Shown: positions 42,701 through 54,986 of the stretch, in pieces
Layout of the letters: the number at the start of each line of letters is the position of its first letter
Numbering within the stretch: position 1 is the stretch's first letter
Assembly: GCF_001659605.2 (NCBI RefSeq)
Contig: NC_035174.2
Location: forward strand, 2,854,389-2,918,388
Direction of reading: 5' to 3'
DNA: 64,000 nucleotides
Source: Manihot esculenta
Lineage: Eukaryota > Streptophyta > Magnoliopsida > Malpighiales > Euphorbiaceae
Translations under genes and position numbers: made by a program
Notes under the pieces: generated by a model
What the model was told of the DNA's origin: nothing
What the model saw: only the letters and a program-made list of their open reading frames with translations
The model's database searches: none

Positions 42701-45700
42701 TGCCTGGACTGAACTATTTTGGGGCTATCCAATATATTTTGTTATATTGTGGCATCGTTGCTATGTTAATGTTCTCAAGGTCAAAGTTTAGATGGCAATA
42801 AAAATTCCATAAGGCCAGGAGACGGGATTTTTTTTTTCCAGCTGACTTATTTAAAGTTTATGGTGGGTTTATTACCTGTGTTACAATCGTCCTCTAGTTT
42901 AGCACTAGGTTATTTATGTATAGGTGGAAGACTTAGATTTGACAATTGTATCCACATGAACCTGGCAGGGATGGGTTTAAGTCACCCTGTTCTCATTTTT
43001 ATTTTATCCCAAAATTTTAAAATATGTATGAATGTAATTCATTGCTTACTCTCTCCTCCGGCTTTAGTTTCCCTCCCTTTCCCCATTGCCATTACCGATA
43101 GAAATTTTCAATTTTGTTCTAATTTTCATTAGCAGATCTTAATTAAAATGGGGATGACGAGATATATTGCCAATAACATATTATTGGCAAGGGTCTTGGC
43201 CCAATAAAAATGTACTATAAGAATCTTTGTTCTCTCAAGTTTAGGTGGGAAAGGAAGGGGGCATGGATAGGCAATATTTTCTTCTTCACTGTCTGACCAA
43301 TGGCTGCCTACTAAATTGTTGTTGATCATGGCCATTTGGGAGTGTTGTTAATCTAGGTGTAGCTATCTCTATTTTTTCCCTGTGCACGTTCTGTTGATTA
43401 TGAAATGCATCATTGTCACCTACTCTTTGGGTAGCATTCTTGTTGTCACTCATGGGAATAATTGTCTGGAAAAGTGACTTCCATATCTTTAATAGACCAT
43501 CACAGAAATAATATTTGATGTGGCATCAGCATGTGCCCTTTAGCTTGCTTCTGCACCTGGTATAAGATTTATATGATCGTTAATGTTCTCATTTGCTTCA
43601 TCCCAGGTTGAAACTGTGGCACAATTTGGTGTTGTTTTCCTTCTTTTTGCTTTAGGGCTGGAGTTTTCTATGACAAAGGTGATCTACATTTGGTCTGGGA
43701 AATCTTATTTGCAGTATTTTCTGCCTCAGCTTTTTCTCAAAGTCACCTAGTTCTTTACAAGAACATTTCTGTTTAGAAATTGTCTAACTCATGTTACTGC
43801 AGTTAAAAATTGTTGGGCCTGTTGCTGTTCTTGGAGGGCTACTTCAAATTGTGATATTTATGTTATTGTGTGCCATAACTGCTGTGGTATGTTGCCTGAA
43901 GTGTGTGGTTTAATCTGCTAGAGGTTTCTATGGTTCCTATCAAAAAGTCTGTTGAACTTGAATATCTGTTGCCTATGCAGTTATGTGGAGCTAAGTTGTC
44001 CGAGGGCATTTTTGTGGGCTCCTTCCTGTCAATGTCATCGACTGCAGTGGTACTCTTCTAGACTAGTTTCTGATGCCAATGTCTAACTTTCCTATAAAAT
44101 GCTGAATTCATGTTTTTCCTTTTATCCTTTAACAGGTGGTGAAATTTTTAGTTGAACGCAATAGTAGTAGTTCTCTTCATGGTCAAGTGACAATTGGAAC
44201 GCTTATACTTCAGGTTTCATTGTTATAATTTTTTACATTGTTTGTATTTATTTGATGACTTGCTATGTTGGAAAGGCTTGATATCTTTCACTATGAATTA
44301 TTGCAGGATTGTGCTGTTGGTTTGTTATTTGCTTTGCTTCCCGTCTTGGGTGGCGGTAGCGGGCTGCTTCAAGGAATAATTTCAATGGGCAAACTGTAAG
44401 TTTGTTTTGTTACTAGTCCCCTTCCCCTTCTTTGTGTGACTACGCGTGTACATGTGTTCTTCTCAGCTTGAGAAGAGAGAGAGAGAGACAATTACTGCAG
44501 TTATCCACTCCTTTGTTCCTGCCACCCTCTCCCTTGAGTGGCTTCTTTTATTCTCTCTTAAAAAGCTTAAATGGTATTACAAGCTATGATCCCCTTTCAA
44601 ATGCTGTGGGTCAAATTTAACTGCTATTTGCTATTAACTTCAGGTTGGTGGTGTTGTCCATATTCCTCACTGTTTCATCTATATTGTGCTGGTCATTTGT
44701 GCCTCGCTTTCTCAAGTTAATGATACAGCTGTCATCTCAAGTAAGTTTTCAATGTGGTTTTTCAAAAATTGTGTAACTTGCTTCATATGATTTAACTTGT
44801 GTACTTTTCTGGATTAACACTCATAAGTACATCTTTCGTTTCCATTCAGACAAATGAACTTTATCAGCTTGCTGCTGTGGCCTTCTGCTTATTATCTGCT
44901 TGGGTAAGTGTAAAATACAATAACCATTTTTTACTGAAACAATTAACTAAATGCATTGTTGAACTTGGATTTTGTATCCTGCTGAATATTAACCTCTCTC
45001 TGAACTCTGAAGTAGTCGGCATAGTTTTGGATGCTCACTTACTGTTGCGAAGTTCAAAAGCGAATGGGATTTAGATAAATAGGCCCTTTAAATTGGCAGG
45101 GTCATGCCCACAGTTTTTGCATTCTTCATCATTAGGGGGGCAGATTGGATAGCAGATTTCTTAACCTACTTGCTGATTAAAAATTGTTGCTTCCTTATCT
45201 AATGAAGCTAGATCAAACATCAGTATTAACCAAGGAAGATTAAGACTGGCAAAATAAAGGTTGATAACTAACATATGTTTGTTATGCTGACATTGCAGAC
45301 ATTGCATTCCTTTAAGAATGTTACATCTGCTAAGAACTAAGCCACAAAGCAATAGCATTTATTCATTTTTTCGTGATAAATAATATTTTATATTATTTTA
45401 GTTTCTCCCATTTGCTTTTTGTATGATTCAATCCAGCATATTGCTAGTTGTGAAATTTTTTAGCACTTCTTAATACTCATTGGAGTTTCTTTAACCATTT
45501 CAGTGCAGTGACAAGCTTGGCCTTAGTCTTGAGTTGGGTTCATTTGTGGCTGGAGTCATGATATCTACCACTGACTTTGCGCAACATACCTTAGACCAGG
45601 TATTCTTCTGGGCAATGAGATGTCATATATCATCCCAAATTTATTATACACTTAAAATATTTGCTGTATTTTTCATTCTCATGATATGTATCTGCTTGAG

Positions 45701-47375
45701 AACAGCTGTTGCTGCTGTCATTACATTATATGTTAGATTATTCTTGATCATCAAAGATGAACTCTCTAGGAGCTAGTGTAAAAATGGCCTATGCTCCTCA
45801 ATTTTAAAGCGCAGATGTACTGAAATTATAGTTTATATATATTTTATTCTGCTGGGGGAATATGCAATCTTTTAAACCCTGACAGTTGCCTTTCTGAATT
45901 TGTTGCTTTTCTTCTTTGTAGGTGGAACCAATTCGTAACTTGTTTGCAGCTCTCTTCCTTTCCAGTATTGGAATGCTCATACATGTACATTTTCTGTGGA
46001 ACCATGTGGATATATTGCTAGCTTCTGTGATTCTTGTTGTAGTGGTTAAGACAGCTGTTGCTGCTATGGTTACTAAGGCCTTTGGTTATGGCATGAGAAC
46101 ATCATTCCATGTGAGTTGGCTTATTGACCTCGCCGAAGAAGATACAAAAAGCTGTTTGACGTGATGATTTTATGTGAATTTCCCTTTTCTTTTGAAGATA
46201 ATTATTCAATGTTTTGTGGTTTAGGTTGGAGTATTGCTTGCTCAAATTGGAGAATTTGCTTTTGTTCTCCTAAGCCGTGCCTCAAATCTTCATCTTGTTG
46301 AGGTGACCTCTCTTTCCTTTGTGTGTGTCTATTATGGATATGATACTGTAAGATCACCCAAGTTGATGTATGTGAATGGCACGTGTTTATACACACTCAC
46401 AACTTGGTTGATGCTTAACCTTGTTCATGCCTTTTTCAGGGGAAGATGTATCTTCTTCTTCTTGGAACAACAGCTCTTAGTCTGGTTTGTTTCTTGACAC
46501 ATTAGCATTGAGAACTTTTAATGATACTTTTGCCTCTCTTGGATTTAATCTTTCTTATTGAAATGTTTCTTCAGGTAACAACTCCTCTTCTATTCAAATT
46601 GATACCTAACGTCATGAATTTGGGCGTTCTATTGCAATGGTTTCCATCAGAAAGCGGCATGCAGAATGAGGTTCTGTCTCTTTCTCTCTATCTTTGTGTC
46701 TCTGCTGTGTGTGTGTGATGGACATTTACATAGGTGGGCACTTGCGTGCTTACACTTGGAGATTTGCATGTTTATCACTAAATAATATATTAAGATTTTT
46801 TTAAACAAAAAAAAAAAAAAGGAAAACTAAATATTTGTACACTTAGTGGGTTGTGCTGTATGGGACCTGATCAGGACAAAACTGACCAGTACCATTAAAA
46901 ACAGAAAATTGCTGGTGTTATCCCTAGAAAGCTAAACCGCAGTTTCTTTACTGCCGAGTTGTTGGCATCGTATTTCCCTGGGAAGACTCATATGAAGTGT
47001 TCTTTTGAACTATGTAAGGTTTTCATATGTTTTTCTTGGCTTTATAGTGTAATTCTGGGCACTTTTAGTAGTAGTAGGCTTGGTGGACTCCATTACCCAG
47101 TTCACATCATCGCATCATTGATCATAGGTTACGAGGGGGATGCCATTTGTGGTGTTCTCATGGTATGTATTCATTAGTTCAGGAGGGATTTATGTAGGAA
47201 GCTATAATCTTTTATCTTAATCCATGGGGACGCCATTTGAATGTTGTTTTAACTATTCCTGTTTGCACACAGAAAATTGTGAAGAATCTTGAAAGAACAT
47301 CTGGAATGAAATAATGGTTGTATCTGGTTACAGGAGAGAGCTTCCATGATTGAAACGCATAACAGATTGTTATGA
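39788..47375 (+). CDS. KEA4/5/6: KEA-type cation/proton antiporter (KEA4/5/6 group), 20 exons
   Basis: Exons, all with GT-AG borders and consistent phase: 39788-40016, 41034-41077, 41645-41712, 41853-41937, 42053-42114, 42328-42403, 42554-42628, 43607-43678, 43803-43886, 43981-44049, 44136-44213, 44307-44395, 44644-44740, 44850-44903, 45504-45599, 45922-46110, 46225-46302, 46440-46484, 46575-46670, 47334-47375. The sum is 576 codons, 575 residues, close to Arabidopsis KEA5. A signal peptide (about 1-30) and a soluble N-terminal part to about 160 precede the CPA2 sodium/proton exchanger domain, with GYLLAGSIIGPGG, SFLSMSSTAVV and the QD pair at residues 314-315. There is no C-terminal RCK/KTN domain, which separates KEA4-6 from KEA1-3. 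Family members act in Golgi and endosomal membranes in potassium and pH balance; this role is inferred. Confidence 0.95.
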
Positions 47376-49757
47376 CCTGGCGCGTTTTACAATCTGGATA
47401 TATCAGGAAGTAAAGTTAGAAGGCCTCAGCAGTTTGTAAATATATGGGTTTCACTCGCCGCCGCTTCCTTGGTCAGATTTCAGATGGGCCGTCAGAATTT
47501 CAGTTCCATTAACAATTTAGCTCCAAGATTATAAAATCTTCATATTCATTGAATAGTGTGTATATATATTTTTTAGCCCACTTCTTAGTAGTGATTTCTT
47601 TTGGCATTCTGTTGCCGAAAAGCCGTTGTTGTCCTGGCATAATTAGATTTTGTGATCTAATATTCATATTTTGTAAGTGGGAAAAAGAGAGATGTAAAGG
47701 ATAACGATAGATTACATAGGGCCGGTCACCCCGGTTTTGGGCCGGCCACTTCTTTAGGCGGATCACAGTTTCAAATTGATCCGGTTTAATTTGATTTTAT
47801 TAAATTTAATGGTTATATTATTTAAAATTTTCTTTTTCAGAGGGTTTTTATTTTGTTTAAAAATGAATGGGACTAGTTAGGCTAAGTATAGGTTTCTTTA
47901 TTTTTAAGTTAAATTATACTTAAATTAAAGTTCCATTTGGTTTTGTTTGCTATGATGTGGCACCTCCCTTCTCTTCTTACTGTATATGAGAGCAAAACTC
48001 ACTACTACCATTTTTCTCGAAGATCATGATTCATTGGTTGTTTGAAGAGGGTTACAGGCATTACATACAAGCTTAATAAAAAAGACTACTTAAGACCCAA
48101 AAAGAAAAAAAAAAACATTCACTGGCAAGGGAGCGTGATAATGGTCAGAAAATCAAGATAAGCAAACCTAAAATCTCGAACTTAAACTATCTTTTATAAT
48201 ACCCTACTCATGGGAAGTTGAATCCAGCTGCCTCCTTGAAATAGATGTCTTAAATTAGGAGAGATGTCCTGAACTATTAGACGAATCCAGCTGCCTCCTT
48301 GAAATAAATGTTCTGATGTCTTAAATTAGGAGAGTTAGACGAATCCAGCTGCCTCCTTGAAATAAATGTCCTGAATTAGGAGAGATGTCTTGAACCATTA
48401 GATGATGAGGTGTGTTTATCCGACCGCCAGTATACTCATAATATGAAAACGAAATGATATGACTAGATTCGAAGGATCTTTCTGTCTTTTATAATTTTAT
48501 AGTATTTTTTTATTCTTATATTTATAAAAGATTCATTCTAATTGTCATTATATTAAATTATTTAAAATTTTTTATAATTTATTAATTTTTTTTAAGAATT
48601 TGGTAGCTAAGGAAATGGGGTTGTTTTCACATAGCTCATTGGCATCATTTGTATGTTGAAGGCCAACCATTCCAACGTAATCGATCAGTTAAAAAGATCC
48701 CAGGATACCTCATGCAAAACACACAGGAAGCACCTCACAAAGCAAAACACGTATATTGAACCAAAACAAGCACAATCAAACAATCTGCCAATGAAGGGTT
48801 CCATGGAGACGAGCAATAATCTTCAAGCCTCCGAAAGAACACCATCCCATATAAGTCACACTAAATGTTGCAAAAAGAATAGCATGAACCGATAGGACCA
48901 CCATGCAAGCACGGGACCTCAAGCAAAATCACAAAAGCCATTTTTACAGTCCATCCCAAAGGGAGAGGGAGGAACTCCACACATCTAACAAGAGGAATCT
49001 TTTATCCAAGCTCAACTGGCTAGCAAAAAGTGTCAAGAACCTTAGACCCTATAGAGAATGAGAGAGAACTGTAGAGAGAACTGTAGAGAGAGAATTTAAA
49101 ACTACAAACTCACCATTCCCATGGAAAATGGACATTGATGAGTGTGAGTTCAAAGGACAAAGTGGTTATTGGAAAAAGAAAAATTCATTATTTTCTTATG
49201 TAAAGACATGGTCCACCAGCCAATACTGAAATGTTTTTTTCTTCTCCTTTCACCAAATGTCTCATTTCTTCTTTTTATGATCCATATAAATATCTTGAAG
49301 TTGATGCTTATCCTTCTAATAATGTATTCTTCAATATTTGAATTTAAATTCTTTATTTAGAAATACAAGACAGAAGACATAGCACTAAATAGAGAGCCTA
49401 ATATGTGAAATAGGTCCATAAAAATGTTGCGCTCAATGTATCAGAGATTTCAGCGTCTGACCAATTAAATAAATAAAGAAAACAATTTAGAATGAAAGAA
49501 CTTGCATTAATATCTCAATTCAATTTAAACATGAATTTGATTTATATTCTATATTTTGAGATATTTACCATATGAAAAAAAGAAAAAAAATGGAGTGTTT
49601 ATCTGAAGAAATGCATTGAAGAAAGTTTTTTTTTATTCGTTGAACAATTACTTTTGTGTTGACGGCTAGAATTAAAATACATTTATATTTTATTAATATT
49701 AAAATTAATTTTAAATTATAAAAAGTTCATTAATATTTAATGAAAATTAAAGCGGCT
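47376..49757. other. 3' flank of KEA and intergenic DNA
   Basis: Contains the presumed 3' untranslated region of the KEA gene (to roughly 47700), a three-copy repeat at 48221-48410 and AT-rich DNA. The 80-codon ORF at 48653-48895 has no recognisable domain and was not accepted as a gene. Confidence 0.5.
48221..48410 (+). repeat. Three-copy 58-63-bp tandem repeat
   Basis: AATCCAGCTGCCTCCTTGAA starts at 48221, 48284 and 48342. Each copy is followed by ATAGATGTC- or AAATGTC-like sequence and TTAGGAGAG, with short gains and losses between copies. Confidence 0.9.
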
Positions 49758-50120
49758 TGATGACTCCGCGTTCCAAATCACTGGGCCTATTGCAGCCTAA
49801 ACAGAAAGCGCTAGGCCGGCCTGATACTGGCCCAATACGCAATGAAAGGATAAGCCCTATGTCAGTTCAGGCCCGTCCCAGTGAGGTGGGTAAGACTTGG
49901 ATGGGCTCAAGGCAATTCGATCCAAATTACTACCAACCTCCACATAAAAACAAAGCCCGCAATGGATCGTGTCCAAATGACGTTGGAGGGAATTAAATAA
50001 CCGTCTGACGAGGCTGAGGACAGGGTACGCACGTACAGGCTGCCCACTTGAGTATGATAGATAGGTACGAGTGTAGGATATTAGTATTTTTCTAAATGGC
50101 CTGGGACATAAGTTATTCCC
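49758..50120 (+). repeat. Diverged Tat-type LTR fragment
   Basis: It starts TGATGACTCCGCG, like the TGATGACC start of the intact Tat LTR, and shares GGCCCA-rich content and a GTACGCACGTACAGGC string with the corresponding LTR region. It then runs directly into integrase sequence at about 50121, so the rest of the LTR, gag and most of pol are absent. Confidence 0.55.
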
Positions 50121-50854
50121 AACATTACAGCTAGGAAGATGATAGATTTGTATGGGGTGATGTCACCTGTTGTTTCGAAATACCGAGAATACTTATTTCA
50201 GATAATGAAAAGCAGTTTGATTGTAACACCTTCAGAGATTTCACCAGAAACACAAGGATATGGCATAAGTTCTTTTCAGTGGCCTATACACAGACAAACG
50301 GTCAAACTGAAGTGATGAACATGGCTATCCTTCAAGGCTTGAAGAAGTAGTTAGATGGGGCTAAGAAGAATTGAGCATTCAAACTATCCAGCATCATGTG
50401 GGCATTTTGGACCATACCCTGAACACCTACTGGAGAGACTATTTGTGCTGGCGTTTGGAACAGAAGTCGTAGTGCCCGTAGAGCTGCAAATCCTAACATA
50501 TTGAGTATAGTTTAACGACGAATACCTCAACGGTAAGAAGCTGAGAAGTAATTGAACGCCCTTGAGGAAATTAGAGATGAAGCACAAGTACGAACGTCAG
50601 CATATCAACAAAGAGCAGTCAGATATTACAACCAAAAGTTTTGTGAAAGAAATCTAAATGTTGAGGACTTGGTACTAAGAAGGCTAAAAGCCACTAGGAA
50701 AAGAGCTATTGTGGGCAAACTGGTGCCGACCTGGAAGGGTCCATCCAGAGTCACTAAGGACATTAGGCCAGGGGTACACATAATCGAGGATCAGCAAGAA
50801 AATCCAGAACCTCATGCTTGGAACATCCAACATTTGAAGAGATATTTCCAATAA
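50121..50854 (+). pseudogene. Tat integrase C-terminal fragment
   Basis: It matches the last about 245 codons of the intact Tat pol (about 16865-17597): ITARKMIDF-like start, the SDNGRQFD-like ISDNEKQFD segment, TNGQTEV, then NALEEIRDEAQVRTSAYQQRA and the HAWNIQHLKRYF end. The last 100 codons (50552-50854) are still open, but earlier parts contain stops and frame changes. It is non-functional. Confidence 0.9.
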
Positions 50855-50939
50855 AAAATATAATGTAATTGTGGCATTAAAGAAATGAAATTCCTCTTCT
50901 GAGTTCATTTTTTATTTTAAAGTTTTAGAATCTAACTAC

Positions 50940-51961
50940 TGTAACACCCCCTACCCGGTCATTTAATTAACCGAGTTGGAGATATCACATTTACACTGTA
51001 TCTCCCTTTTCTTATTTTTTTAATTTCTATTTATTTATTTTTTTTTATCTAATCTAATATCTCTTTTTTTTTTTAGTCTATTAATGTTTTTTATTGGCAC
51101 TATATCTAACCAAATTATATTTCTATCAAAGAAAATAGAGTCATTTCATGAGATCTATAACTTAAATTTTGGTTAAATTACATATTAATTTTAAACTTTT
51201 CTATCTATTAAATCTATTATTTCTCAAACTTTGATTATACAAATATAATTAAACTATTATTCACTTGATCTATTTCTACTAGGGTAGTAAAATTTTCAAA
51301 TAGAACATAATTAACAAATTCTTAAATGTATTCAAACAGAGTTGAGCACAAACCTTAACTTTCCAAAATCTTTCACAAGCTTTAGTTCTCTACTCTTCCT
51401 TTTCTTTCCCTTTGGAACTTCCACTCTTCCTTTCCACTTCTTCTTTAAAAAAAATAAGCAAATAAATCATATTAATACAATATTACTCATACATATTCAC
51501 ATAAAAATGATAATAAACATTCCTATATCAAAACTCCTAACATACCTTTAAATTTTCCAACCCTTGGTTACTGTAATTCACTCTCCCTCAACCTTGAATT
51601 TTCTCTTTGATTTTCTCTTCTTTTCTTCAAACTCTACTTTGGAAAGGTGTTGGGAGAAGATGGGTAATTTATTGGAGGTGAAATTTTGAAGCAATTTAGT
51701 GTAGAAGAGAAAAGATGGAGAAGTGGGGTTTATGCATGTTCACGGGAAGGAGAAGAAAATGAATGGGAAATATGAATTCCCTTCCTCTTCTAGTCTTTTC
51801 TCCTTTCTTCTTTTCTTTTCTTTTTTTTTGTTAAGTGGCCAGCAAATTGCCACTTGTCCTTAAATTAAAATTTAATTTATCTTTTTCTTTCTTTCTTTCT
51901 TCTTCTTTTTTTTCTTATTTAATTAATTAATTATTTTATTTTTTTTTTCTGGGATGTTACA
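50940..51961. mobile_element. Solo LTR with ACTAC target duplication
   Basis: This 1022-bp segment starts TGTAACACCCCC and ends GGGATGTTACA. ACTAC flanks both sides exactly (50935-50939 and 51962-51966). No internal retrotransposon sequence is present, so it is a solo LTR left after LTR-LTR recombination. The terminal bases resemble those of the Tekay LTRs, suggesting the same broad group, but the interior (T-rich, AT-rich) is not similar to them. It inserted between the Tat pol relic and its tandem array. Confidence 0.85.
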
Positions 51962-52690
51962 ACTACGGCAGATACCGACCTCAAAAATTGAACCCTTGCA
52001 CCATATAGAGTTGAGGACTTAAACGAAGAAAGAATCCCAATCCAGGCAGGTGCCGGCCTCAGAAAATGACCCTTGGCACTATATAAGTCGAGTTGAGGAC
52101 TTAAACGAAGTAAAGAAAATCTAAGGTAGATGCCCGCCTCAAAGAATGACCCCTGGCACCATTTAAGCAAAGTTGAGGACTTAAACGAAGAAAGAAACTC
52201 AACCATGACAGGTATTGGCTTAGAAAAATGACCTTTAGCATCATATAGGCCGAGTTGAAGACTTAAATGAAGAAAGAAGCCTAACCACGACAAGTGCCAC
52301 TCTCGGAAAATGATCACTAGCACCATATAAGCTGAGTTGAGGATTTAAACGAAGAAAGAAGCCCAATCACGATAGGTGCTGGCCTCGAAAAATGATCATT
52401 GGCACTATATAAATCAAGTTGAGGACTTAAACAAAGAAAAAAGCCAAGCCATGGTAGGTGCCGGCCTCGAAAAATGACCCCTAGCACTATATAAGTCGAG
52501 TTAAGGGGTTAAATGAAGTAAATAAAACCTAAGGCAAGTGCCGGCCTCAAAAAATGACCCTTGGAACCATAGAAGCCGAGTTGAAAACTAAATAAATAAA
52601 ACCTAATCGCTACGAGGACTGACTTCAGAAATGGACCCCTGGTACAATGAAAGTCAAGTTGGGAAATCAAATAAAAGAAATGGGCAATCA
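51962..52690 (+). repeat. About 80-82-bp tandem array downstream of Tat relic
   Basis: Eight to nine copies of a unit with TGCCGGCCTC, AAAATGACCC, GGCACCATATAAG and GTTGAGGACTTAAACGAAG blocks. Unit starts near 52051, 52131, 52213, 52295, 52377, 52459 and 52539 give a spacing of 80-82 bp. Without the solo LTR the array would start about 90 bp after the Tat pol end, the same architecture as in the intact Tat element but with an unrelated monomer. Confidence 0.9.
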
Positions 52691-52691
52691 C

Positions 52692-53453
52692 TGTAATACC
52701 CGGCTAGATTCCGGCATCGGAATCCCTATCTTCCGGCGGAGTCTCCATTGGAATCTGGAATTCTGAAGATGCCAAAGTCTTCTAGAAGGGTAAAGTAAGT
52801 TTTTAAAATGTTTTCACATGATTTTATAGTTTTCAATGACAAAGAAATGAGTTTTGAAAAGATTAGGCCAAGGAGGCATTTGCCAGGTTCGGCCGCCGAA
52901 AGTGAAGTTCGGCCGCCGAACATGGGAAGGTTTCAGGAGCACTTTTGGCCTCCGAAAGCTTTGTTTGAACGAACCAAGGTTCGGCCGCCGAACATGCATG
53001 AGTTTAGGGGGCACGTTAGGCTGCCGAAGGTGGTTCAGCAGGCCACCTATAAAAGAGCCCTCAGATTGGAAATGGGCGAGTTTTCTCCCCATTCTCGAGC
53101 TCAGGTGAGTTTTGGTCCTCCTTTGGTCGTTTTCATGCTTTCTTTACCCATCCCTCAAGTTTTCATGAGTTCTACCCTTGTTTTGAAGTTTTGAAACTTA
53201 AATAGAAGTTTTGGAGCTTGGAGGCTTTGGAGCTTGGATCCTCCACACCTCCGAGTTAGGGATCGCACCAACCCTCGATCTTCAAGAGGTAAGTGTAGAT
53301 CCTTGCTTCCCTTGGTGTTTAATGAAGTTTTAAGAAGTTTTAATGGTTGAGTATGGGTAGATTTGCATGTTAAGGTTTATGTGGGTTTTGTGCCCAATGT
53401 ATGTTTATGTGCTGATTGTTGGGGGTCTAGACTAGTGTTTATGCCCTATATGC
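52692..53453 (+). repeat. Older Tekay LTR, 5' part, split by a later insertion
   Basis: It starts TGTAATACCCGGC at 52692 and contains TTCGGCCGCCGAA motifs and a TATA box (TATAAAAG, 53048-53055) in the same relative order as the LTR at 53454. It is interrupted at 53453 by the full-length Tekay element and resumes at 63054. Confidence 0.85.
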
Positions 53454-53720
53454 TGTAATACCCGGCTCGAGTCCGGCATCGGCATTCCTGTAGTCCGGTG
53501 GAATCTCGGGTGTCGGAACCCTCGAGAAGGGTAATGCATATGTTTTCCAAGGTATTTTCACTTGTTTTCATGTTTTGAAGTGTGAGAAGCATTGAGTTTT
53601 TAAAGAAAAGCAACAAGGGAGAAATGCAAAGGTTCGGCCGCCGAAGGTCACTTTCGGCCGTCGAACATTGCATGGTTGCGGCTTCACGTTCGGCTGCCGA
53701 AGGTGGTCTGGCCAGCCACC

Positions 53721-53728
53721 TATAAAAG
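53721..53728 (+). promoter_or_regulatory. TATA box of Tekay 5' LTR
   Basis: TATAAAAG follows CCAGCCACC and lies downstream of three TTCGGC.GCCGAA palindromes. The copy in the 3' LTR is at 61124-61131. The same arrangement is found in the older LTR at 53048. If transcription begins about 30 bp downstream, the R-U5 part is unusually long, about 1.85 kb. Confidence 0.7.
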
Positions 53729-54910
53729 GGCCAAGGGTCGGTGGAAGGAGGTTATTTCTCCTCCACTTGCAGCCAGAGGTGAGTTTCAGCCTCTCCTACG
53801 TTGACTTTCATGTTTTCCATGATTTTCATCAAATCTTTCAAGAGTTTTAAGAGTTTTGGTGATTTATGAAGGTTTTGAGCAAAAGAACCACGTTTTGAAG
53901 CTTGGAGCTTTGGAAGAGCTTTTCTTCATATCTCCACGTTAGGATCCTTCAGCCTCAAGTTGTGTAAGAGGTAAGTGACGATCCTGAGCTTCTTTGATGA
54001 TTTTGAAAGGTTTTATGAAGTTTGTATGGGTAGTATGCATGTTTAGGTTTAGGTGAGGTTTTTGGTGATTTGTGGTGTTCAAACATGTTTAAGTGTTATG
54101 TGCTATGTTTGTTTGGGGTTTTAGGATAGTTTTAGACCCCTTTGTGCATATCTATGGGTATATGCTAGTTGGGCGTAGTTGATATGCATGTTTGTAGGTT
54201 TTTGGGCGAAGTTTGCATGAAACAGAGCAGGGTTCTGTCCTTCGGGCAAAACCAGGTTCGGCCGCCGAAGGAAGGTTGGGCCGCCGAACCCCTTGTGGAG
54301 GCAGTTCGGCTGCCAAAGGTTGCCCCCGAAAGCTAGGCTTTCGGTTTAGACAGAGACTTTCGGTCGCCGAAAGAAGAAGTTCGGCCGCCGAAAATGTGTG
54401 AGTTTCGTCTCTGGACGAGACCTTCGGCCGCCGAAGGTGCCGCCGAACATGCATGAGTTTCGTCTCTGGAGTGGGGTTTCGACCGCCGAACCTGCCGCCG
54501 AAAGTGCCCTGTCCAGCTTTCTTTTGCATGTTTTATGTGATGGTTTGAGGATTGTTTAGAGGGGTTTTGGGGAGTTTCTTAGAGATGTTCTTGAGTGAGT
54601 TTAGTCCCTCATTTGAGTCCACCTGTGTAGGTACGGACCAGAGGAATCAGGGACATCAGCAGTGAGTCCAGAGTCAGAACCTGCAGAGTCAGTTCAGAGA
54701 GAACTACAGGTGAGTGGAATTAACTTAATGTTTTAATATGAGAACTGAATATTTTCTCATGCTTCATGCATCATGAATATGCTATAGGGTGAGTGCATTA
54801 GTGTACACAAAGATGATGCATTGCATTTATCCTTGTACTTGGCATTGCTCCTTGTACATTGCTTATGTGAGACGGCACGGACTTCGTGAGGATTCATTAG
54901 CCCTCAGAGG

Positions 54911-54986
54911 AAAGACCTGGAACAGCCCTACGGGGACCAGGCACATATATAAAGACCTGGAACAGCCCTACGGGGACCAGGCACAT
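54911..54986 (+). repeat. 40-bp tandem unit, two copies, in 5' LTR
   Basis: AAAGACCTGGAACAGCCCTA begins each unit at 54911 and 54951; the second unit is partial. The 3' LTR has three units at 62314-62429, which accounts for the 40-bp length difference between the LTRs. Confidence 0.95.

Noticed and set aside
47128..47162. Possible 35-bp cassette exon in the last KEA intron
   Set aside because: It has AG and GT borders, but its length shifts the frame and would end the protein soon after; the direct joining of 46670 to 47334 matches the expected family C-terminus better.
48653..48895. 80-codon ORF downstream of KEA
   Set aside because: Low-complexity composition, no domain, not conserved-looking; likely chance.
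53635..54510. Regularly repeated palindromes considered as a CRISPR-like array
   Set aside because: Spacing is irregular, spacers are LTR sequence shared between copies, and the DNA is from a plant nucleus.
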